47,941 nucleotides of DNA from Nostoc sp. PA-18-2419 (GTDB lineage Bacteria; Cyanobacteriota; Cyanobacteriia; Cyanobacteriales; Nostocaceae), in assembly GCF_005869855.1 (NCBI RefSeq), contig NZ_SZNH01000028.1, forward strand, positions 34,343-82,283. The letters are read 5' to 3'. Every line of letters starts with the position of its first letter. The first letter of the stretch is position 1. Position numbers and translations under genes: made by a program. The notes below the pieces were generated by a model. The model ran no database searches and was not told where the DNA came from. It saw nothing but the letters and a program-made list of their open reading frames with translations. Positions 16,649-25,109 of this stretch are shown in pieces.

Positions 16649-17575
16649 ATGTCTAGAAAAAGCTTACTTTTGTTATTTATGGCGATAGCTGGCGCTAGCT
16701 TGTTATCAGGTTGTCAAAAACTTGTCGCCAATTCAGTACCAAAAGCATCTAAAATTTGTCCTGGAAAAGATCCCAAATTCAGTATTAATTTTTTTAAAAC
16801 GAATAATCAAGGGCAGAAAAACTCCAAAGGTATTAACCATGTAATTATTTTTAATCCTAAATCAGCAGAATTAGATTTTAAAGTTAATCTTGGTTTATCT
16901 CATCAACTCTACGCGAAAGATGCTCAGGGAAAACTACGCAAAGAATATGTACCAAGACAGTTTCGCGAACTCATCGTTGGTGATAACGCCAAATTAAATG
17001 GACAGCTACCGATTGCCGCAATTAATGCCGACTATATAGGTACTGACAATCAACCACAAGGTTTAAATATTTCTCGTGGTGTAGAATACTCCGGAGCATT
17101 TAAAAATAAGCGTTCTTCCTTTGGTATATCAGGAGGTTCACCCAGACAACGACAAGCCACTATCCAAGCTGGTAGAAGAAACAGCGATGTTCTCAATTAC
17201 AATTTAGTAGGAGGGAATGGCAGATTTTATCGTCAGGGAAAATTTAAAAATATTTGTCAAGATTTGGGAGAATTTGCCTGTAAAGGTGCAACTAATCGCT
17301 CTATGGCAGCTATTACAGAGCGAGGATATGTAATATTATTAGTTAATGATGTGAAAGCTAATTCCCAGATTGAAATATCTGACATTAATCAAGAGTTATT
17401 ACCAGATGCGTTTGATAATGTCTTGGAAGGCATTGCTAGCAATAATTGTTTAGGAAAAATTCAAGAAGGAATTTTATTTGATGGAGGTATGTCTCCAGGA
17501 TTATATTACAACCAAAAAATCTATTTAGAAAATCAAGGGCCGATTGGTTCAGTTTTTTTAATTTACAAAAAATAA
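16649..17575 (+). CDS. Lipoprotein with phosphodiester glycosidase (DUF2233/NAGPA-like) domain
   Basis: The 308-residue protein has a lipoprotein signal peptide: basic start (MSRKS), hydrophobic core, and lipobox L-L-S-G-C with Cys22 as the lipidated residue. The mature part resembles DUF2233, the fold of the uncovering enzyme (N-acetylglucosamine-1-phosphodiester glycosidase), with A-A-I-N-A-D-Y-I, F-G-I-S-G-G, G-A-T-N-R-S-M-A-A-I-T and L-F-D-G-G-M-S-P-G strands. A role in hydrolysing phosphodiester-linked sugars in the periplasm or cell wall is an inference. No ribosome binding site is visible. A terminator hairpin ends 8 nt before the ATG, so the leader must be extremely short or part of the hairpin. 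The next gene starts 34 bp downstream. Confidence 0.78.
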   Translation: MSRKSLLLLFMAIAGASLLSGCQKLVANSVPKASKICPGKDPKFSINFFKTNNQGQKNSKGINHVIIFNPKSAELDFKVNLGLSHQLYAKDAQGKLRKEYVPRQFRELIVGDNAKLNGQLPIAAINADYIGTDNQPQGLNISRGVEYSGAFKNKRSSFGISGGSPRQRQATIQAGRRNSDVLNYNLVGGNGRFYRQGKFKNICQDLGEFACKGATNRSMAAITERGYVILLVNDVKANSQIEISDINQELLPDAFDNVLEGIASNNCLGKIQEGILFDGGMSPGLYYNQKIYLENQGPIGSVFLIYKK

Positions 17576-17609
17576 AATAAATTTAGAGGCTAGATATAAC
17601 AAATACATT

Positions 17610-18170
17610 ATGACACCTAAAGAAATTACGGATACACTAAAAGAATTATTTGGCACAAATGTTGGGGCGATCGCTCCTGATTCCTGGGAAGTAAACACCT
17701 CTACTTTTCGGCTGTTGGTACTGCTGTCGAAAGATAATAGTTGGCTGCGAGTTTTGTTACCAATATTACCATTACAAGAAGCCAAATCTTTTTTAACAGA
17801 GTTTTTAGCAGCTAATTTTGATGAGACTCAGGAAGTACGGTATGCTTTGCATGATGGGCAAATTTGGGCAGTGTTTCACCATAACACTAGCACTTTGGTA
17901 ACAGAGGACTTTAAAAGAGCGATCGCTCGACTGGTGTCTCTACATGAAGTCGGTTTAGATAATGTCTTCAATCGATTGGTTGAAAGTCGCATCCGCCAAG
18001 TTATCCAAGCAGCAAAACTGCAAGGACAATCTCTGCAAGCCACCATGCAAAACTTGGAACGCTTTTACGCAGAAGGAATAATGGGTGAAATCGACCAAAC
18101 CCCAGAAGTGCGAGAAGAAATCCTAGCTGCTTGGCGGCGTCAGTTAGAACGCTTATGGAATGAAATATAA
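17610..18170 (+). CDS. Conserved cyanobacterial protein of unknown function
   Basis: Not recognised beyond a general resemblance to small cytosolic alpha/beta proteins kept in cyanobacteria. The 186 residues have no signal peptide and no membrane segment. The first ~100 residues alternate strands and helices (FRLLVLLSKDNSWLRVLLPI, VRYALHDGQIWAVFHH), in the manner of a YbjN/secretion-chaperone-like fold. The rest is helical and charged (RIRQVIQAAKLQGQSL ... RRQLERLWNEI), suggesting a protein-binding tail. It lies 34 bp after the DUF2233 gene on the same strand and 51 bp before a DUF2358 gene, so the three may form a transcription unit. No enzymatic residues stand out. Confidence 0.65.
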   Translation: MTPKEITDTLKELFGTNVGAIAPDSWEVNTSTFRLLVLLSKDNSWLRVLLPILPLQEAKSFLTEFLAANFDETQEVRYALHDGQIWAVFHHNTSTLVTEDFKRAIARLVSLHEVGLDNVFNRLVESRIRQVIQAAKLQGQSLQATMQNLERFYAEGIMGEIDQTPEVREEILAAWRRQLERLWNEI

Positions 18171-18221
18171 ATTTGAAGAATACAGAATTGGTCAATTGCT
18201 GAATTCAGCAATCTTTTAATT

Positions 18222-18608
18222 ATGGATATCATTGAAATTCTCAAAGAAGACTATCAAAGGTTCCCAGCTAATCAAACTTACAGCCTTTACGCTCCAGATG
18301 TTTATTTTCAAGACCCATTGAATAAATTTCGTGGAGTGAATCGCTACAAAAAAATGATTGGTTTTATCGAAACTTTCTTTTTAAATCCCAAGATGGATTT
18401 ACATAACATTCAACGTTTGGGAGACACAATTAAAACTGAGTGGACGCTGAGTTGGAATACTCCTGTCCCTTGGAAGCCGCATATTTCTATTCCTGGTTGG
18501 AGTGAATTAACTCTCAACCCTGATGGTTTAATTGTCTCCCATGTTGATTATTGGAACTGCTCACGCTTGGATGTGGTGAAGCAGCATTTTTTCTCTGAAA
18601 AAAATTGA
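18222..18608 (+). CDS. DUF2358 domain protein
   Basis: This 128-residue protein has the DUF2358 pattern, an NTF2-like fold common to cyanobacteria and plastids: DIIEILKEDYQRFPANQTYSLYAPDVYFQDPLNKFRG in four pieces (helix, helix, F-x-D-P, F-R-G), then KTEWTLSWN and a final V-S-H-V-D-Y-W-N-C strand. It is cytosolic. The function is not known; plastid relatives have been linked to stress or pigment metabolism only by association. It is the last gene of a short plus-strand run that begins with the DUF2233 lipoprotein. Confidence 0.78.
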   Translation: MDIIEILKEDYQRFPANQTYSLYAPDVYFQDPLNKFRGVNRYKKMIGFIETFFLNPKMDLHNIQRLGDTIKTEWTLSWNTPVPWKPHISIPGWSELTLNPDGLIVSHVDYWNCSRLDVVKQHFFSEKN

Positions 18609-19364
18609 TATTGTACTCATAAATCATTTGTGAAATATTTTTTCTTTATTGTCATTAGTCATTTGTCATTTGTGACAAAGTTATGAGCGCCAAAAACCGC
18701 TGCTAATACTTTGAGATTTGTAGTCACACACCAAGGACAAATGACCAAAGACGACCAGAACAAAATTTAAACTTTCTGGATTTAGGATGGTTATATTGTA
18801 ATAATTCAACAGCTGAATACTATTACACTAGTACAGCAGATCTGAAATAAACCAACCATTTTAAATGTCTCAAACCCTTGGAACAGCGAATTACAAATTA
18901 CGAATTACGAATTACGTTAGCGAAGCGGTAGCGATAGCGAAGCGTTAGCGACGGAGGAGCGTCGGAACGAGCGTCATTACGAATTACGAATTACTTAACA
19001 GGGGTATCGTCAACAGTCAACAATTTACCCCAAGTATTAAAAATCAGTCAAAATAATCACTAAAATTTAAAATCATTTGTATAATTCAGAACTGTACTAA
19101 AATGCTAGTCCAAAAGATACCAACAATTACCCATTGCCAATTTCTTGAATGATAAACATATCTTCAGGTACGGTTCCCCTGTCGAGAAATCCCCCCTGCG
19201 ATCGCTACCTACCTAAGATCGGACGCGGTAAATTGAATATGTAGCCGATAGTGAATGTTACAAATTCGCTTGTTTATGAGGGGCTAGTGTTAGTCAGACA
19301 CACCAAGAATCCCAACAACATAGGGAAAATCATAAAAAAATTCCATTTTTGAAGCGATTGCATT
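18609..19364. other. 756-bp spacer with a repeat mosaic
   Basis: No gene was found. STRR heptamers (GTCATTAGTCATTTGTCATTT) lie near 18652-18672. An ATTACGAATTACGA array at 18888-18994 is interrupted by a 59-bp GC-rich insert. A HIP1 octamer occurs near 19199. The promoter of the DUF1517 gene should lie in the last 150 bp. Confidence 0.5.
18888..18994. repeat. ATTACGAATTAC array interrupted by a GC-rich palindromic insert
   Basis: Tandem ATTACGA units on both sides flank a 59-bp insert (about 18916-18974) made of GTTAGCGAAGCGGTAGCG / ATAGCGAAGCGTTAGCGAC units. The flanking units read through if the insert is removed, which looks like insertion of one repeat family into another. Confidence 0.65.
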
Positions 19365-20348
19365 ATGCGTAAAAAACTACAACAAACCATCAAACCGCTG
19401 CTAAAAACCTTCTTAGCCCTCAGCTTGGTGTTAACATTGGCTCTGAGTCACGCTGATGGAGCATTAGCTGCTAGCGGAGGAAGAATTGGCGGTGGCTCAT
19501 TTAGAGTACCTTCTAGTCGCACCTACACACCACGTACCTACGCACCAGGTGGAGGCGGATACTATCCTGGTGGTGGTGGATACTATCCTGGCGGTGGTTT
19601 TGGCTTTCCGTTTTTAATTCCCTTCTGGGGTATTGGAGGCGGATTTGGTGGTCTATTTACCATTTTAATTTTCTTGGCGATCGCTAATTTCTTAGTACAA
19701 AGTTTCCGCCGCGTTTCTAGCGGTCAAACAGAAGAAGCAGATTACACCACCAATTCCCCAGTATCGGTAACTCGTTTGCAAGTGGGTTTGTTAGCTCAAG
19801 CTCGGGACTTGCAAAATGAACTCAACCACATAGCTGAAACTGCTGATACCAATTCTCCAGAGGGGAGAGCAGAAGTTATCCAAGAAGCTAGCCTAGCTTT
19901 ACTCCGCCATCCTGAGTATTGGGTATATGGAGGTGGTGGTACGCAACAAGCGAGATTAAATTCAGCTGAAGCTCAATTCAATCGTCTGTCATTAGCAGAA
20001 CGCAGCAAATTTAGCGAAGAAACTCTGACTAACGTTAATAACCAACTTAAAGCAGCCCTTACCAAAGAAGCTTTACCCCCAAGTGATGAACTCGATAATC
20101 CTACCCGTCTGATTACTGAAGGCCCTGGCGAATACATTATCGTTACGTTACTAGCAGCGACACTAGGCAAATTTGAAATCCCTACAATAAATAGCGGTGA
20201 TGATTTGCGTCAAGCTTTGCGACAAATTGGTAGTATCCCCAGCGATAAACTTTTAGCAATTGAAGTTCTTTGGACTCCCCAAGCTCAAGGTGACACTCTA
20301 ACATCTGATGATGTATTGGCAAATTATTCTGATTTGAGATTAGTTTAA
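19365..20348 (+). CDS. DUF1517 membrane protein with Gly/Tyr-rich repeat
   Basis: This 327-residue protein belongs to the DUF1517 family of cyanobacteria and chloroplasts (Synechocystis Slr0404 type). It has an N-terminal signal sequence (basic start, hydrophobic core ~15-28, A-L-A-A cleavage-like site), a short low-complexity segment with Y-Y-P-G-G-G-G repeats (~60-77), one strong hydrophobic segment (~80-115) and a long soluble domain with LLAQARDLQNELNHIAE and the E-Y-I-I-V-T-L-L-A-A-T-L-G block. Thylakoid or plasma-membrane location is likely, and the relatives are discussed in connection with photosynthetic acclimation. The start ATG at 19365 gives the signal peptide. A strong terminator follows directly, so it is monocistronic. 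Confidence 0.82.
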   Translation: MRKKLQQTIKPLLKTFLALSLVLTLALSHADGALAASGGRIGGGSFRVPSSRTYTPRTYAPGGGGYYPGGGGYYPGGGFGFPFLIPFWGIGGGFGGLFTILIFLAIANFLVQSFRRVSSGQTEEADYTTNSPVSVTRLQVGLLAQARDLQNELNHIAETADTNSPEGRAEVIQEASLALLRHPEYWVYGGGGTQQARLNSAEAQFNRLSLAERSKFSEETLTNVNNQLKAALTKEALPPSDELDNPTRLITEGPGEYIIVTLLAATLGKFEIPTINSGDDLRQALRQIGSIPSDKLLAIEVLWTPQAQGDTLTSDDVLANYSDLRLV

Positions 20349-20376
20349 TTGGTTTCTAGACCAAACAATAATTATT

Positions 20377-20409
20377 AAAAAGCGTTGTGTTTACAGCACA
20401 ACGCTTTTT
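20377..20409 (+). terminator. Strong intrinsic terminator (possibly bidirectional)
   Basis: AAAAAGCGTTGTG (20377-20389) pairs perfectly with CACAACGCTTTTT (20397-20409) around a 7-nt loop. With T tracts on either strand it can serve both converging genes. Confidence 0.92.
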
Positions 20410-20488
20410 ATTTAGTCCTAGATCAATCGCTTGTTGAGTATTTATAATATAAAGACAAAAAGATAAGTTTTTTGTAGCAGAAAATGTA

Positions 20489-21052
20489 CTACAGTTGCAA
20501 CTCAAATCCGGGTAAGATATCTTCTCCAGAAAGAATCGCTGGTATTTGCATAACTTCTACAGCTTTTCCTATTCGGTAAATTTCCACACTTGCATCTTGA
20601 GGATTAATCAGCCATCCCAAAAGCAAACCATTTTCGATATATTCCTGCATTTTCTCTTGGATACGTTTGAGCCTATCTGTTTCAGAACGCAGTTCAATAG
20701 CAAAATCGGGTACAAGTGGCGGAAATTTTTTTTGCTGTTCTTGTGTTAAAGCTTCCCATCTCTCCAACTTAACCCAGGCCGCATCAGGGGAACGTTTTGC
20801 ACCATTTGGCAGAATAAAAATTGTTGAAGAACTAAAGACTTTGCCTAATTTAGCTTGACGATTCCAATTATTCAAGTCTGTAATTAGGTCTGCTTCTTGA
20901 TTGCCGCTTTCTCGTCCTACTGGTGGCACAATGATTAATTCTCCTGCTGCATTCATTTCCAGACTGAAATCACGATTGGCAAGACATAATTGATAAAATT
21001 GCTCATCGCTTAAATTAGCGATCGCTTTGAGATTGAGGACAACAGTATTCAT
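20489..21052 (-). CDS. Uma2-family (DUF820) putative nuclease
   Basis: This 187-residue member of the Uma2 group has a restriction-endonuclease-like (PD-D/ExK) fold and is present in many copies in filamentous cyanobacteria. Visible elements are F-S-L-E-M-N-A-A-G-E-L-I-I-V-P-P near the N-terminus, S-P-D-A-A-W-V in the middle, P-D-F-A-I-E-L-R-S as the core strand, and the terminal G-W-L-I-N-P-Q-D-A-S-V-E-I-Y strand pair. The E-x-K lysine is replaced by Arg in E-L-R here, so catalysis is uncertain. The biological role of the family is unknown. It is a single gene, convergent with the DUF1517 gene. A second Uma2 gene at 39.6 kb has the same length but low similarity. Confidence 0.85.
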   Translation of the reverse strand: MNTVVLNLKAIANLSDEQFYQLCLANRDFSLEMNAAGELIIVPPVGRESGNQEADLITDLNNWNRQAKLGKVFSSSTIFILPNGAKRSPDAAWVKLERWEALTQEQQKKFPPLVPDFAIELRSETDRLKRIQEKMQEYIENGLLLGWLINPQDASVEIYRIGKAVEVMQIPAILSGEDILPGFELQL

Positions 21053-21253
21053 TAAACTTTTCCTCGTGCCTTTTTTGCTAATATCAGCTACCTTGAGTTA
21101 AAAGTTTAGCAGTAGAAAATTAAGCTCAACGATAGAACTACAAGCAGTTTGCTCTATATATTACTCTAATCTCGTTCCAGACTATAGGAATAAAATAAAT
21201 GCGCTCACAAAATACGTAATCAATTACTGTGTAAGTCATTACGAGTTCAAAAC

Positions 21254-23098
21254 TTAATATTCAGATGTTCCTTCGCCAGAAAATACTACTCGAAAGCCAC
21301 AAATCCTCAACCCTCCATCTGACTCATTCCAGCTACGGCTGGCGCTACGACAAAGTTCTGCGCTGAAACTCCAAGAACCACCGCGTAGCGCCCGGCGATG
21401 TATATCACCGCCAGCTTCCCAAACTGTTGCATCTGAAGGTGCATCATTATAATTGTTATGCCACGGGTCGGCGCACCATTCCCAAACTAACCCGTGCATA
21501 TCGTACAATCCAAAGGCGTTGGCTACTTCAAAACTGCCTACGTTTGTTGTTTCTTTACGGAATTTGCTTTTTGGTTCGTCAGCACAGCATACTAAATCAG
21601 TCGTAATGGCTTCGCCAAAGTGAAAAGATGTCGTAGTTCCAGCACGACAAGCATATTCCCATTCAGCTTCACTCGGTAAACGATAGTCGCGTCCAGTTTT
21701 TTGTGATAGCCTCAGACAAAATTCTACAGCTTCATGCCAAGATACATTTTCTACTGGTCTATCTACACCTTTAAATTTTGATGGATTGGGATTTAAGGTT
21801 CGGTTAATTTTGGGTAAAGCTGATACTACTCTCCACTGTGCTTGAGTTACAGCAAATTTTCCTATAAAAAATGGTTCTACAATGACTTTGTGTCGAGGAC
21901 GTTCATCAGCATCTCCTTCAAACTCCGGTGAACCCATCATATACGTACCACCAGGAATTGATACCATTTGTATAGTGACAGATTTACCCAATTCTTCAGT
22001 AAAAAAGTTTGCATTGCGACTGACGCGGCTAACTTCTCTACCTGCTGTGTCTACTGTCACTACGTCAAATTCAAAAGTTGTTAAAGGAGGTAATGGAACT
22101 ATTATTTTTTGTTGTAGTCGCGGTAATATCGGTTGAGGAATAGAAACAATTTTTAAGGCAACAGGTTCAATGTTCAATGGTGGAAATTCCAAATCCTTGA
22201 TAACTTCTGCTGCTGTTTGATACCTTTGGCTTGGTAAATGTTTGAGTAATTTGTCTAAAATTTTTCCTAAGTCGTCGCTAATATTAATACCATTTTTTTG
22301 TAATCGTTCGCGCCACAACCATTTAGCATTCATGGCATCATAAATAGGATCGTTAATCTGTCCAGAAACATCCTGTAAAGGCAAACATTGAGTTAAAAGA
22401 CGCACGCAAGTTACACCTAAAGCATATAAATCACTAGCGTGACAAGCAAATCCAGCCATTTGTTCCGTTGGTGCATAACCAAGTGTATAAATTACTGTGG
22501 CTTGTCTTCCTAAACTGGTTTGTGTTACCTGTTTAGCACCACCAAAGTCAATTAATACTGGTTTTCCATCGCTTGCACGGCGGATAATATTTTCTAGTTT
22601 GATATCCCGATGAATAATATTACTGGTATGAATAAATTGCAGAACTGGTAACAAATCAGCTAAAAGTTGCCAAATTTGTTCTTCCCGATATATTTTTTCC
22701 TGAACTTCTTGTAAGAGAGTTTTTCCTTGAATAAATTCTTGCACGAGATACAAACTAGTACCTTGTTCAAAATAAGCAAGTAATCTGGGAATTTGGGTAT
22801 GATTTTCTCCCAATTCATACAACCGAAAAGCTTCTTCTTTGAAAAATTGGGCTGCTTTAGTGCGTTGTCCAGTTCCTTGAAATTGGGGAAAAAATTGCTT
22901 GATGACGCAAGGTGCATTTAGTCTATCTGCATCTTCTGTAGCATAAGTTCTGCTAAATCCACCTTCACCTAAAAGTCTTAGCACACGGTAACGATTTCTG
23001 AGAAGTTTGCCAAAGTTGCTTTGTCCGCAACTGACACAAAATCTATTGCTATCAGAGTTGAATGGATTTGAGCAATTGGGATTTTGGCAGATTTGCAT
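21254..23098 (-). CDS. Ser/Thr protein kinase fused to SUMF1-like domain
   Basis: This 614-residue cytosolic protein begins with a zinc ribbon (C4, C9, C21, C24), common in cyanobacterial kinases. A complete Hanks kinase follows (~37-305): G-E-G-G-F loop at 44-48, K67, E89, H163-R-D165, D184-F-G and P-T-E-Q activation segment. A linker of about 70 residues leads to a formylglycine-generating-enzyme-like (SUMF1) domain (~375-610) with IPGGTYMMGSPEFEG, RLPSEAEWEYACRAG and LRGGSWSFS. The two active-site cysteines of real FGE, expected just after R-G-G-S-[WY], are absent (S-F-S-A-E-L), so that domain is probably a binding module. All catalytic kinase residues are present. It is transcribed alone. 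Substrates are unknown. Confidence 0.9.
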   Translation of the reverse strand: MQICQNPNCSNPFNSDSNRFCVSCGQSNFGKLLRNRYRVLRLLGEGGFSRTYATEDADRLNAPCVIKQFFPQFQGTGQRTKAAQFFKEEAFRLYELGENHTQIPRLLAYFEQGTSLYLVQEFIQGKTLLQEVQEKIYREEQIWQLLADLLPVLQFIHTSNIIHRDIKLENIIRRASDGKPVLIDFGGAKQVTQTSLGRQATVIYTLGYAPTEQMAGFACHASDLYALGVTCVRLLTQCLPLQDVSGQINDPIYDAMNAKWLWRERLQKNGINISDDLGKILDKLLKHLPSQRYQTAAEVIKDLEFPPLNIEPVALKIVSIPQPILPRLQQKIIVPLPPLTTFEFDVVTVDTAGREVSRVSRNANFFTEELGKSVTIQMVSIPGGTYMMGSPEFEGDADERPRHKVIVEPFFIGKFAVTQAQWRVVSALPKINRTLNPNPSKFKGVDRPVENVSWHEAVEFCLRLSQKTGRDYRLPSEAEWEYACRAGTTTSFHFGEAITTDLVCCADEPKSKFRKETTNVGSFEVANAFGLYDMHGLVWEWCADPWHNNYNDAPSDATVWEAGGDIHRRALRGGSWSFSAELCRSASRSWNESDGGLRICGFRVVFSGEGTSEY

Positions 23099-23407
23099 AA
23101 TGAAGTGAAAATAGCATCTTCTCCAAAGTTAGCCCCAATATTATCTTATTGAAAACACTGATGTAGAGAAGCGAACACGGAATTTTTTATATGTGTTTAA
23201 ATATGTCAGAATTGGTGAATTCCAAATTCGTAAATCAGGAGTCAGTACTGTTGGGTAATCTGGTGGGTTAGGCTAACACCGTAACGCACCCTACTTCTGA
23301 ATCTGAGTTCTGAATTATTCTCTAAAATAGCTGTTTTTTCCAGCTAAAAAAGTTCATTAATAACTAAATAATAAATAATTTTTATTGCTAATTCTCAGTA
23401 TTGATTT
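23099..23407. other. Spacer with a REP-like repeat
   Basis: It contains the dispersed element at 23262-23294, described separately. The remainder is AT-rich without recognisable signals. Confidence 0.5.
23262..23294. repeat. REP-like element of the GTTAGGCTAACACC / GTAACGCACCCTAC type
   Basis: GGTGGGTTA-GGC-TAACACC forms a small hairpin, followed by GTAACGCACCCTAC. Such GGTGCGTTA/TAACGCACC units are widely dispersed in bacterial intergenic regions. Confidence 0.55.
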
Positions 23408-24211
23408 TCAACTTTTACTTTGTCCTGAAAGGCGAAGTAATTCTGCTGCAAAAGCAACGATCGCTGATACAGAAATCAACATCACACTGAGTGCGTTAAT
23501 ATCAGGCTTGACTCCTGTTCTAATACGACTAAAAATTTCCATTGGCAGGGTGTTAGAACCGCTACCAGCTGTAAAACTAGCAATTAAAAAATCATCTAAA
23601 CTAAGCACAAAAGCCAACAGACAACCAGCAACAATACCAGGCATTAATTGAGGTAATAATACTTTGATAAATGCTTGGGTTGGTGTCGCGCCTAAATCTA
23701 ATGCTGCTTCTTCTAAGTGGGGATCTAAATTTGTCAGTCTGGAAGAAACCACAAGTCCCACGTAAGCCAGACAAAATACCACGTGTGCTGCAACTATCGT
23801 CCACAAACTCAAAGGTATGGCAAACGCTGCTAGACATACTAAGGTCGCCACTGCGATCGCAATATCAGGAATAATTAATGGTAAATAAGCTACACCGCGA
23901 TACAAATTCTTTAGCGGAAATTGGTAACGCGCCAAACCCACTGCCATCAATGTTCCCAGCACTGCTGAAATCCCCACCGCACAACCAGCAACTATTAAAC
24001 TATTTTGCAAAGCCGATAAAATGCGATCGTCGTTAAACAACTTCCCATACCAATCCAAGGTAAATCCTTGCCAAGTTGCACTGTAAGGCGACTGATTAAA
24101 GCTATAAAAGCCAAGTACCAGTATAGGCAGGTACATGAATACAAATATCAGCAGTGAGAAAACCGCCTGCCATGTGACACGCGGTTTTTTGAGATGTGGA
24201 GAGATATTCAC
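23408..24211 (-). CDS. potC: Spermidine/putrescine-type ABC transporter permease (PotC-like)
   Basis: This 267-residue permease has six hydrophobic segments and the cytoplasmic EAA loop (LEEAALDLGATPTQAFIKVLLP, starting at residue ~166), which docks on the ATPase. The N-terminal PILVLGFYSFNQSPYS-like segment and LSLDDFLIASFTAG near residue 205 are typical of PotC/YdcV permeases for polyamines. The start is a GTG at 24211; no ATG fits. It stands alone: no PotA ATPase, PotB permease or PotD binding protein is in the window, which departs from the usual potABCD operon. Partners must be encoded elsewhere, or the gene is a remnant of an operon. The frame itself looks intact. Confidence 0.85.
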   Translation of the reverse strand: MNISPHLKKPRVTWQAVFSLLIFVFMYLPILVLGFYSFNQSPYSATWQGFTLDWYGKLFNDDRILSALQNSLIVAGCAVGISAVLGTLMAVGLARYQFPLKNLYRGVAYLPLIIPDIAIAVATLVCLAAFAIPLSLWTIVAAHVVFCLAYVGLVVSSRLTNLDPHLEEAALDLGATPTQAFIKVLLPQLMPGIVAGCLLAFVLSLDDFLIASFTAGSGSNTLPMEIFSRIRTGVKPDINALSVMLISVSAIVAFAAELLRLSGQSKS

Positions 24212-24403
24212 GTTTATATTTAATTTTTATTGATGAAAATCCAAAATACCATATTTAATCTAAAAAGTCAATATGATAAATATCTTTTTTACTAAACTAC
24301 AAATTAGACGATGTCCGCTAAAATAACTGTCATTACGACCGTAGGAAAGCAATCCTGAAATAGTTTTCTCCAGATTTATATAATTTTATAAGTAAAATGC
24401 TAA

Positions 24404-24500
24404 AAACCCTTTAAGATGTGGCAGGTCATAGTGACACATCTGTGTTTTAACCAAGGATGAAGGCTGGGAGCAGGATTTATCCTGCGTTGACTTTGGGTTT
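24404..24500. ncRNA. Candidate structured RNA or leader element
   Basis: AAACCC (24404-24409) pairs with GGGTTT (24495-24500), enclosing two hairpins: AGATGTG (24414-24420) with CACATCT (24435-24441), and GCAGGA-TTTA-TCCTGC (24470-24485). The strand is not determined. On minus it would be about 190 nt upstream of the potC-like gene; on plus, about 600 nt upstream of GT4. It was not matched to a known riboswitch. Confidence 0.3.
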
Positions 24501-25097
24501 GGTAAACTGTCTATCCAATCTTCTAGTTAATTGACTAAAATTTTTACCCAACTGAAAAAAGCTACTCTCATGTTTAACTTTTACTTAATTGCTGAGTAAT
24601 CTCATTGTTCGAGTGAGGATAAACTTATATATCCCTTAACTTAAATTACTGCTGAATTCAAACTACTTACTTGAGAAAATCGATCCTTCGGCACAACTGA
24701 TTATCTTTAGAGTTAAGAAACACGCTGTTTAAGTGTCTACAACCTTAATTCTTTCATTAATATTTTAAAATTAGATAATTAACATAGTTTATATGAGTTT
24801 TTTAGCTTGATATCAGAATCCTATGCTATAAGTTAATAACTTGATTAAAATTTATTTACCAAAAATTATTTGAATCTAAATATTATCCAATTTTCATCAA
24901 TTGAGAATATATTTACCTCCTCAGTTAAAAATAATTTATTTACTAAGATAGACAAAAAATTTCCAAGTAAGAGCATAAGATTTTGATGCAATTGTGAATA
25001 ATTTTAGTACCTGAAGCTAGTTTTTAGTGCAGAGAGAAGCAAATATCGGCACTAAGCAAACAACAAGAAAATATTTCTTATTCAAATCTTATTTTTC

Positions 25098-25103
25098 AGG
25101 AGG
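25098..25103 (+). promoter_or_regulatory. Strong ribosome binding site of the GT4 gene
   Basis: A full AGGAGG lies 6 nt before the ATG at 25110. Confidence 0.75.
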
Positions 25104-25109
25104 TTTGTA

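Larger units (their letters stand above)
24212..25109. other. 898-bp divergent spacer with a possible structured RNA
   Basis: It lies between the potC-like and GT4 genes and no ORF is convincing. A roughly 97-nt region at 24404-24500 can fold as a three-way junction and is listed separately. The rest (24520-25080) is strongly AT-rich. The GT4 Shine-Dalgarno site closes the region. Confidence 0.5.

Noticed and set aside
21254..23098. Formylglycine-generating enzyme function
   Set aside because: The catalytic cysteine pair is missing from the SUMF1-like domain.
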